A DNA stretch of 64,000 bases, taken from contig JACRNC010000020.1 of the NCBI GenBank assembly GCA_016219375.1, positions 124,001 through 188,000 of the forward strand, in the 5' to 3' direction. The stretch's first letter is position 1; every line of letters begins with the position of its first letter. A program made the position numbers and the translations under genes. The notes under the pieces are model-generated. The model had not been told where the DNA came from and did not search any database. It saw only the letters and a program-made list of their open reading frames with translations. Below, one piece after another: positions 10,074-16,700 of this stretch. The DNA comes from Burkholderiales bacterium (GTDB lineage Bacteria > Pseudomonadota > Gammaproteobacteria > Burkholderiales > Burkholderiaceae_C).

Positions 10074-11576
10074 ATGTCCTCGAACAGAACAAACCCACGC
10101 AAGCCCCACGTCGTCATCGTGGGCTGCGGCTTCGGTGGGATCGAAGCCGCCAAGGCGCTGTCGCGCGCACCGGTGGAGATCACGGTCATCGACCGCACCA
10201 ACCACCATCTCTTCCAGCCGCTGCTCTATCAGGTGGCCACGGCCGGGCTGTCGGCTCCGGCCATCTCCGGCCCCATCCGCCACATCCTGCGCGACGAGAT
10301 CGCGCGCGGCAACCTCACGGTGCTGATGGGCGAGGTCACGGCCATCGACGCCGCCGCCAACTGCGTGGTGATGGATGGCGGCGAGCACGTCTGCTATGAC
10401 CACCTGATCGTTGCCGCCGGTGCCACGCACAGCTACTTCGGCCGCGACGACTGGGCCCGCTATGCGCCGGGGCTCAAGACCCTGGGCGATGCCTTCACCA
10501 TCCGCCGCCGGGTGCTGACCGCCTTCGAGCGCGCCGAGCGCGAGAGCGACCCGGCCGCACGCGAGCCGTGGCTGACCTTTGCCGTCGTCGGCGCCGGGCC
10601 CACCGGCGTGGAGATGGCCGGCACGCTGGCCGAGATTGCGCAGACCACGCTGAGCGCCGAGTTCCGCCGCATCGACTCGCGCCATGCGCGGGTGGTGCTG
10701 ATCGAAGGCGCCCCCCGGGTGCTGGGCACCTTCCCGGAGGATCTGTCGCAGCGCGCGCGCAAGCAGCTGGAGGAGCTGGGCGCTGAGGTGCTGACCAGCG
10801 CCAAGGTGACCGACATCAACGCCTTCGGCATCCAGTACGAGACGGTGGAAGGCGGCCAGCCCGTGCGGCACTTCCTGCCGGCGCGCACGGTGATCTGGGG
10901 CGCCGGCGTGGCCGCTTCTCCGCTGGGCCGCGCGCTGGCCAAGGCCACCGGCTGCACGCTGGACCGCGCCGGCCGCGTGGTGGTGGAGCCGGACCTGACC
11001 GTGCCCGGGCATGCAGAGATCGCCGTGGTCGGCGACCTGGCCTCGGCCAAGAGCTTTCTGCGCGCGGACAAGCCCACGCCCGTGCCCGGCGTCAGCCCGG
11101 CGGCCAAGCAGATGGGGCGCAAGGCGGCGCTCAACATCATCCGACGGCTGAAGGGCCAGCCGACGCAGGCCTTCCGCTACTACGACTACGGGTCGCTGGC
11201 CACCATCGGCAAGCGCGCCGCGGTGGCCGACGTGGAGCTGCCGCTGATCGGCCGCATCAAGTTCAGCGGCCTGTCGGCCTGGCTGTTCTGGCTGTTCGTG
11301 CACATCTACTTCCTGATCGGCTTTCGCAACCGGCTGGTGGTGTTCATGGACTGGGCCTGGGCCTACTTCACCTCGCAGCGCCACGCCCGTGTCTTCCCCG
11401 ACCCGCATGCGCTGGAGCCGCATGCGATGGTGGTGCGCGTGACGCCGCCGCCGGTAGGGGCGTCCATCGGCGCCGCCGCCCCGGGGAGTGCAGCGGTGCA
11501 TGCCGCGCTGGGTGCGGCAGACAGTGCAACGGCCGCGCCCGGGCCGGCCGGCGGCGCGGCGGTGGCGGCGTCCTGA
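10074..11576 (+). CDS. Type II NADH:quinone oxidoreductase (NDH-2), FAD-dependent
   Basis: A 500-residue single-subunit NADH dehydrogenase that passes electrons from NADH to quinone without pumping protons. The first dinucleotide fold VGCGFGGIEAAKAL is at about residue 15 (FAD), and the second VVGAGPTGVEMAGTL near 172 (NADH). A GVSPAAKQMG segment and a hydrophobic amphipathic C-terminal part (LSAWLFWLFVHIYFLIGF, near 400-420) support membrane attachment. The last 50 residues are an Ala/Pro-rich tail not normal for the family. The start ATG 10074 gives the usual N-terminus; no strong ribosome binding site is seen. Confidence 0.93.
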   Translation: MSSNRTNPRKPHVVIVGCGFGGIEAAKALSRAPVEITVIDRTNHHLFQPLLYQVATAGLSAPAISGPIRHILRDEIARGNLTVLMGEVTAIDAAANCVVMDGGEHVCYDHLIVAAGATHSYFGRDDWARYAPGLKTLGDAFTIRRRVLTAFERAERESDPAAREPWLTFAVVGAGPTGVEMAGTLAEIAQTTLSAEFRRIDSRHARVVLIEGAPRVLGTFPEDLSQRARKQLEELGAEVLTSAKVTDINAFGIQYETVEGGQPVRHFLPARTVIWGAGVAASPLGRALAKATGCTLDRAGRVVVEPDLTVPGHAEIAVVGDLASAKSFLRADKPTPVPGVSPAAKQMGRKAALNIIRRLKGQPTQAFRYYDYGSLATIGKRAAVADVELPLIGRIKFSGLSAWLFWLFVHIYFLIGFRNRLVVFMDWAWAYFTSQRHARVFPDPHALEPHAMVVRVTPPPVGASIGAAAPGSAAVHAALGAADSATAAPGPAGGAAVAAS

Positions 11577-11675
11577 GGCCGCCAGCCAGGGGGCGGATCG
11601 CCACCGTGGGCAAGGGCGCCGGGGCGGCGGCACACTAGATGCGAGTTGCCGCATAGCCCGCCCTGCCTTGCATCC

Positions 11676-13598
11676 ATGAGCGCCCAGCCGTCCCCCGACC
11701 TGCCCTCTTCCTGCCCGCCTCCTTCCGACGAGCCGGTGCCCGCGCGCCTGGCGCGGCTGCGCCATGAGATGGCCGCCGTCGGCGTGCACGCCCTGCTGCT
11801 GCCCAGCAGCGACCCGCATCTGTCCGAATACCTGCCGGTGCATTGGCAGGCACGGGCCTGGTTCAGCGGCTTTCATGGCTCGGCCGGGACGCTGCTGGTG
11901 ACGAGCGAGCGGGCGGCCCTGTTTACCGACAGTCGCTACTGGGAGCAGGCCGAGCGCGAGCTGGCCGGCAGCGGCGTCGAGCTGGTGCGGCTGGCCGGCG
12001 CGCTGCCGGCGGCCGTGGCTGCGTGGCTGGGCCGTGCAGATCGAGCCGGTGACGGAGCGGGTGACGGAGCCGCCCACGCGCCGCGCATCCTGGCCGTCGA
12101 TGGCGCGGTGCTGGCCGCCGCCCAGGCCGAGGCGCTGCGCACGGCCCTGGCCGCCCAGGGCTGGACGCTGGAGACCGGCCGCGACCTGTGCGCCGCCGCG
12201 TGGCCCGGTCGCCCCGCGTTGCCGGCCCAGCCGGTCTATGCCCACCGCGCGCCGCATGCGCCCACGCCGCGTGCCGACAAGCTGGCCGCATTGCGCCGCG
12301 CCATGCAGGACGCCGGCGCCACGCATCACTTCATCGCCACGCTGGACGACATCGCCTGGCTGCTCAACCTGCGCGGCGCGGACGTGGAGCACAACCCGGT
12401 CTTCCTGGGCCATGTGCTGCTGGATGCCGAGCAGGCCACGCTCTTCGTCGGCGAGGGCAAGGTGGACGCCGCCCTCGCCGACGAGCTGGCCGCCGACGGC
12501 GTGCACCTGGCGCCCTATGCCGATGCGATGCGCGCGCTGCAGGCGCTGCCCGCCGACGCGGTGGTGCTGCTCGACCCACGCCGCACCACCATCGGCCAGC
12601 GCCAGGCCTTGCCGGCCGGCGTGCGCATGGTGGAGGCAGTCAACCCCAGCACGCTGGCCAAGTCGCGCAAGACGGCCGCCGAGGCCGCCTTCGTGCGCGA
12701 GACGATGGAGCGTGATGCCGCGGCCATGTGCGCCTTCTATGCCTGGCTGGAAGGCGCGCTGGGCCGCGAGCAGATCACCGAGCTGACCCTCGACGAGCGG
12801 CTGAGCGCCGAGCGCGCTCGCCAGCCGGGGTTCGTGACGACCAGCTTTGCCACCATCGCCGGCTTCAATGCCAACGGCGCCCTGCCGCATTACCGCGCCA
12901 CGGCCGAGCACCATGCCGTGCTGTCCACCCCGCAGGGCCTGGCGGCGCAAGGGCTGCTGCTGATCGACTCCGGCGGGCAGTACCTGGGCGGCACCACCGA
13001 CATCACCCGCATGTGGGCCATCGGCCGCGTCAGCGCGGCGCAGCGGCGCGACTGCACGCTGGTGCTCAAGGGCCTGATCGCGCTGAGCCGCGCGCGCTTC
13101 CCGCTGGGCACGCCCTCACCCATGCTGGATGCGATCGCCCGGGCGCCGCTGTGGGCCGAGCAGCTCGACTACGGCCACGGCACCGGGCATGGCGTGGGCT
13201 ACTTCCTGAATGTGCACGAGGGGCCGCAGTCCATCTCCAAGGCGGTCCCCGAGCCGGCGATGGCGATGCAGCCGGGGATGATCACGTCCATCGAGCCGGC
13301 GCTGTACCGCCCCGGCCACTGGGGCGTGCGCATCGAGAACCTGGTGCTCAACACCGAGCTGCCACGCGCCGCCGACGAGCCCGGCGTGAGCCGCCCCAGC
13401 GGCACGGCGGAGGCCTTCCTGCAGTTCGAGACGCTGACCCTGTGCCCCATCGACACGCGCTGCCTGGATGTGGGGCTGCTGACGGCCGAGGAACGCGCTT
13501 GGCTCCACGCCTATCACGACGAGGTGCGCCGCCGCGTGGAGCCGCATGTGAGCGGCGCGGCGCGCGACTGGCTGCGCTCGCGCACGGCAGCCTGCTGA
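11676..13598 (+). CDS. pepP: Xaa-Pro aminopeptidase (aminopeptidase P, M24B)
   Basis: A 640-residue three-domain aminopeptidase P that removes the N-terminal residue before proline. Two creatinase-like N-terminal domains are followed by a pita-bread catalytic domain. The dinuclear metal ligands are visible: two Asp in IDSGGQYLGGTTDITR (near 429 and 440), His in GHGTGHGVGYF (near 505), Glu in SIEPALY (near 538) and Glu in LQFETLTL (near 584). The length and the C-terminal segment fit the long, eukaryote-like form rather than the 440-residue E. coli type. Cytoplasmic, with no signal peptide. Confidence 0.93.
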   Translation: MSAQPSPDLPSSCPPPSDEPVPARLARLRHEMAAVGVHALLLPSSDPHLSEYLPVHWQARAWFSGFHGSAGTLLVTSERAALFTDSRYWEQAERELAGSGVELVRLAGALPAAVAAWLGRADRAGDGAGDGAAHAPRILAVDGAVLAAAQAEALRTALAAQGWTLETGRDLCAAAWPGRPALPAQPVYAHRAPHAPTPRADKLAALRRAMQDAGATHHFIATLDDIAWLLNLRGADVEHNPVFLGHVLLDAEQATLFVGEGKVDAALADELAADGVHLAPYADAMRALQALPADAVVLLDPRRTTIGQRQALPAGVRMVEAVNPSTLAKSRKTAAEAAFVRETMERDAAAMCAFYAWLEGALGREQITELTLDERLSAERARQPGFVTTSFATIAGFNANGALPHYRATAEHHAVLSTPQGLAAQGLLLIDSGGQYLGGTTDITRMWAIGRVSAAQRRDCTLVLKGLIALSRARFPLGTPSPMLDAIARAPLWAEQLDYGHGTGHGVGYFLNVHEGPQSISKAVPEPAMAMQPGMITSIEPALYRPGHWGVRIENLVLNTELPRAADEPGVSRPSGTAEAFLQFETLTLCPIDTRCLDVGLLTAEERAWLHAYHDEVRRRVEPHVSGAARDWLRSRTAAC

Positions 13599-13612
13599 AC
13601 GCGGCGCCCACC

Positions 13613-14059
13613 TTGCCTCGCCGACCACCCGCCTTCCTGCTGCTCGCCGCCCTCCTGTGCGGCTGGCTGATGGCGGCCGGCGCGCGGGCCGAGCCGGCCA
13701 CGCTCTACCAGCAGCTGGGCGGGCGGCAAGGCATCCAGGCGGTGACCGCGCGGATGATCGAGCGCAGCGCGCATGACCCGCGCACCGCTGCCGCGCTGCG
13801 CGGCGCGCGGCTGGGGCCGCTGGCGCGGCAGGTGGCCGACTATGTCTGCGAGCTGGCCGACGGCCCCTGCGTGTTCCGCGACGGCGGGCCCGCCCTCTAT
13901 GGCCGGCTGGCGGTCACCGAGCCGGCGTTCGCGGTGATGATGGCCACGCTGCGCGAGGAGCTGCAGGCCGCCGGCGTGCCGCTGGCCGCGCAGGCCGAGC
14001 TGCTGCGCCGGCTGTCGCCGCCGGCCTCGGCGGTGATCCTGGCGGACATGCCGCCCTAG
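13613..14059 (+). CDS. Exported truncated-globin-like protein lacking the proximal histidine
   Basis: A 148-residue protein of the group 1 truncated hemoglobin fold: LYQQLGGRQGIQAVTARMIE at the start, then an E/F-helix region VADYVCELADGPCVF and LREELQAAGVPLAAQAELLRRL. A TTG at 13613 yields a good signal peptide ending at GARA before EPATL, so the product is probably periplasmic. Where truncated globins and the paralogue at 15339 carry the heme-binding His (SHADLGIT), this protein has LYGRLAVT, so heme binding is doubtful. A C-x6-C pair is shared with the paralogue and could form a disulfide. The start is uncertain because the gene begins 14 bases after pepP. Confidence 0.65.
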   Translation: MPRRPPAFLLLAALLCGWLMAAGARAEPATLYQQLGGRQGIQAVTARMIERSAHDPRTAAALRGARLGPLARQVADYVCELADGPCVFRDGGPALYGRLAVTEPAFAVMMATLREELQAAGVPLAAQAELLRRLSPPASAVILADMPP

Positions 14060-14181
14060 GCGGGGCGCGGCGGGTGCAAGCTCTGCTGCGGCTGCGGGCA
14101 GGCTCGCAACCCTGATGCACGACCAGCTGGCTCAGCCGCTATGGGCGGCGCGGCCCGCTGCAGGCCTGGCTCAGGACGGCC

Positions 14182-15123
14182 TCAGAACGACACCTGCCCC
14201 GACAGGTACCAGCCCTGCTGGTCGGGCTTGTCGGCGATGTTGCCCAGGTCTACCCAGGCGGCCGTCAGGCTCAGGTGGCGGCTGGGGAACCAGGCGATGA
14301 AGAGGTCGCGCGCCGACTCTTCCTTGAAGCTGCGCAGGTTGTCCGGCTTGGCCCGCCACTCCGCGCCCAGCACCAGGTCGTCGCGCAGCATCAGGCCCAG
14401 GCTGAGCTCGGGCATGAGCTGGTGGCGGTCGTTGCCGTCGCCGCCGAAGCCCAGGATGCCGAACTGGTTGGCCCGGGTGGCGCGCAGCGTGGCGCTGGTC
14501 AGCAGGTTATGGCCGGCCACCGCGCCCAGCCACAGCTTGGTGGCGCTGAGGTAGACGTCGAAGTCGTCACTGCGCCGCGCGCCCAGCAGGCGGGGCACCA
14601 GGGCGTAGTCGGCGTTGCGCTTGTACTGCAGGCCCACGGCGATCTGCGGCAGCCAGCGGTCCTGGTCGTAGACCGCGTCGCCGGCCACGCGCAGCTTGGC
14701 GCCCAGCACGTCCACCCGCGCCGACTCGCCGGGCACGGTGTCGCTGAAGCGGAAGCTCCAGCGCGCCATGCTCAGCTCCACGCGGTCCCGGATGCCGACT
14801 GCCGCGCCGACGATCTGCAGGTCGAAGTCGCCGCGGGTGCGGATGGCGGTGACATAGGCCGAGCCGCCCGCCTGGTCGCTGCTGCCCGGCCCGGCGATGA
14901 CCGCCCACGGCGTCAGCCCGCCGCCAGCCGCGCCTTCGACCTGGCTCACGCCCCAGGTGCCCAGCAGGCGGTCGCCGGCGTGCGCTGGCAGGGCCAGCCC
15001 GGTGACGGCGGCCAGCGCCAGAAGTGGCCACCACAACGCCCGGCCTGCCGCCCGCCGCGGCACGGCGGGCAAGCGGCAGGGCAGCGGTGCGGCGGGTCGG
15101 CGGGAAGCGGGGTATCGGGTCAT
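14182..15123 (-). CDS. DUF3034 family protein, probable outer-membrane beta-barrel
   Basis: A 313-residue exported protein. From ATG 15123, an Arg-rich start and the hydrophobic stretch LWWPLLALAAVTGLALPAHA form a signal peptide. The mature part begins with the family-like LLGTWGVSQVEGAAGGGLTPWAVIAG and continues with alternating beta-strand patterns, ending in a terminal Phe (GWYLSGQVSF) as outer-membrane barrels do. The function of DUF3034 is not known to me. It sits between two exported globin-like genes and diverges from the cupredoxin and c-di-GMP genes, suggesting a shared process. Confidence 0.82.
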   Translation of the reverse strand: MTRYPASRRPAAPLPCRLPAVPRRAAGRALWWPLLALAAVTGLALPAHAGDRLLGTWGVSQVEGAAGGGLTPWAVIAGPGSSDQAGGSAYVTAIRTRGDFDLQIVGAAVGIRDRVELSMARWSFRFSDTVPGESARVDVLGAKLRVAGDAVYDQDRWLPQIAVGLQYKRNADYALVPRLLGARRSDDFDVYLSATKLWLGAVAGHNLLTSATLRATRANQFGILGFGGDGNDRHQLMPELSLGLMLRDDLVLGAEWRAKPDNLRSFKEESARDLFIAWFPSRHLSLTAAWVDLGNIADKPDQQGWYLSGQVSF

Positions 15124-15295
15124 GGTTCTACTGACGGGATCAGGCGGGGGCACGCCAGCAGGCGGGCCGGGGCGGCAGGCCTGCGGTGGCGCGGTGGCGT
15201 GGTGGCGACGTGCTGGGCTGGGCATCGGGCGGTTGACCCGGCCTCGTGCCCGGGCGGTGCCCCGGCGGCACGCCGGGGGCATGCGCCCGCATTCA

Positions 15296-15329
15296 GTTGC
15301 CCAGCCTATCGGCCGATAAGCCGGGCAAC
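15296..15329. promoter_or_regulatory. Nested palindrome, candidate operator or 5' hairpin
   Basis: A perfect 12-base palindrome TATCGGCCGATA (15307-15318) is framed by the inverted repeat GTTGCCC (15296-15302) and GGGCAAC (15323-15329). It lies between the divergent DUF3034 and lipoprotein-globin genes, 10 bases upstream of the latter's assigned start. It could be a binding site for a dimeric regulator or an RNA stem-loop over the start. No known consensus is recognised. Confidence 0.4.
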
Positions 15330-15338
15330 TTGATCCTC

Positions 15339-16007
15339 ATGCGCGCCGCGCGAGTGGGCGGCGCCTGCCTGGCCGCGTCGCCATTCGCGTCGCGGTTCGC
15401 CATTGCCCCCTCCATCGTGAACTACGCCCTGCTCCCCACACCGCTGCCGCCCTCCGACCCGCGCCCCTGCCCGCTTGTCGAAGACCTGGCCGAGGCCGGC
15501 CCGCCCTGGAGCGCCTCCACCGCCCTGCTGGCCGCTGCCCTGACGCTGCTGGGCTGGCTGCTGGTGGGCTGTGCCAACGTAGCCCCGCCGCCCGGCCCGG
15601 AACTGCCCACGCTGGCGCTGCCGCAGCCGCAGCCGCAACCGAAGCCCCAACCGCAGCCGCTTTTCCAACGCCTGGGCGGCGTGGAGGCCATCCAGCGCCT
15701 GAGCACCCGCGTGCTGGACCGCACCGCCGGCGATGCGCGCACCGGCGCCAGCTTCAAGGGCGTCAACCGCCGGGTGCTCGACCGCAGCGTTGCCGACTAC
15801 CTGTGCCGCGTGGCCGACGGCCCCTGCGTCTACGAGGGCGAGACCATGCGCAATTCGCACGCCGACCTGGGCATCACCGGCTCGCAGTTCGACCTGATGG
15901 TGCAGTTCCTGCGCGAGGAGCTGGACGCCGCCGGCGTGCCGCAGTCGGCCAAGAACGAGCTGCTGCGCCGCGTGGCGCCGACGCGGCGGGACATCGTGCA
16001 GCGGTGA
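15339..16007 (+). CDS. Truncated-globin-like lipoprotein
   Basis: A protein of up to 222 residues whose C-terminal 115 residues are a group 1 truncated globin: LFQRLGGVEAIQRL, ADYLCRVADGPCVYEG and SHADLGITGSQFDLMVQFL, in which the His fits the proximal heme ligand. The Tyr usual in the B helix is not evident. A hydrophobic helix ending in LLVGC looks like a lipobox, followed by a Gln/Pro linker (PQPQPQPKPQPQP) that would hold the globin off the membrane. The start is uncertain: ATG 15339 and GTG 15417 both place the lipobox unusually far from the N-terminus. Confidence 0.7.
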   Translation: MRAARVGGACLAASPFASRFAIAPSIVNYALLPTPLPPSDPRPCPLVEDLAEAGPPWSASTALLAAALTLLGWLLVGCANVAPPPGPELPTLALPQPQPQPKPQPQPLFQRLGGVEAIQRLSTRVLDRTAGDARTGASFKGVNRRVLDRSVADYLCRVADGPCVYEGETMRNSHADLGITGSQFDLMVQFLREELDAAGVPQSAKNELLRRVAPTRRDIVQR

Positions 16008-16012
16008 GCAGG

Positions 16013-16693
16013 ATGAAACCCATGCCGAGCCTTGCAGCGCTCCCCACCCGCGCCCGCGCCGCAGCCGCTGCCCTCCCTCTGCCGACCAAGCTGGCGACCA
16101 CGCTGCCAACCACGCTGGTGATCGCCCTGGCAATCACCCTGACGGCAGCCGGCCCGGCCGCTGCCGTGCCGGTCAGCGTGCGCGTGCTCGGCCCGCAGGA
16201 CGCGCCGCTGGCCGACGCGGTGGTCGCCATCGAGGTAGCCGGCGAGCCTCGCACCGCACCGCCCGGCACCCATGCCGAGATGGGCCAGCGCCAGCGCCGC
16301 TTCATGCCCAGCGTGCTGGCGGTGCAGGCGGGTACCGCGGTGGCCTTTCCCAACTTCGACACGGTGCGCCACCACGTCTATTCCTTCTCACCGATCAAGC
16401 CGTTCGAGATCAAGCTCTATGCCGGCACGCCGGCGGCGCCGGTAGTCTTCGACAAGCCCGGCACCGCGGTGCTGGGCTGCAACATCCACGACACGATGGC
16501 CGCTTTCATCCACGTCGTGGCCACCCCCCACTTCGCCAAGACCGACGCCACCGGCCAGGCCAGCCTCGACGTGCCCGCCGGCAGCCACCGGCTGCTCGTG
16601 TGGCACCCCGGGCTGGGCGCCGATGCCGCGCCCCAGGCCCAGGCCGTCAGGCTGCCCGGCCCGCCGGTGACCGTGAAACTGGCCCTGCCCTGA
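16013..16693 (+). CDS. Cupredoxin-like protein, annotated family 'methylamine utilization protein'
   Basis: A 226-residue exported protein. The N-terminus ends in a hydrophobic stretch and AAGPAAA before VPVSVRV, a likely signal peptide. The mature part resembles cupredoxin-like proteins often labelled methylamine utilization protein: VAFPNFDTVRHHVYSF supplies a His, and VLGCNIHDTMAAFI supplies Cys, His and Met close together, in the order of type 1 copper ligands. It starts 6 bases after the globin lipoprotein stop; ATG 16022 is an alternative with better ribosome-binding spacing. No methylamine dehydrogenase genes are near, so the family name probably misleads. Confidence 0.75.
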   Translation: MKPMPSLAALPTRARAAAAALPLPTKLATTLPTTLVIALAITLTAAGPAAAVPVSVRVLGPQDAPLADAVVAIEVAGEPRTAPPGTHAEMGQRQRRFMPSVLAVQAGTAVAFPNFDTVRHHVYSFSPIKPFEIKLYAGTPAAPVVFDKPGTAVLGCNIHDTMAAFIHVVATPHFAKTDATGQASLDVPAGSHRLLVWHPGLGADAAPQAQAVRLPGPPVTVKLALP

Positions 16694-16700
16694 CGCCCCG

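Noticed and set aside
9522-12950. Very long open frame of 1142 codons on the minus strand, antisense to NDH-2 and pepP
   Set aside because: In GC-rich DNA the frame opposite a real gene often stays open. The translation is His/Arg/Gly/Gln-rich with no motif, while the plus-strand genes have clear families. Similar long shadows over the GGDEF-EAL, lepA and M61 genes were dropped for the same reason.
16013-16693. Reading the cupredoxin-like gene as evidence of methylamine use
   Set aside because: No methylamine dehydrogenase or amicyanin genes are in the window; the family label comes from weak similarity.
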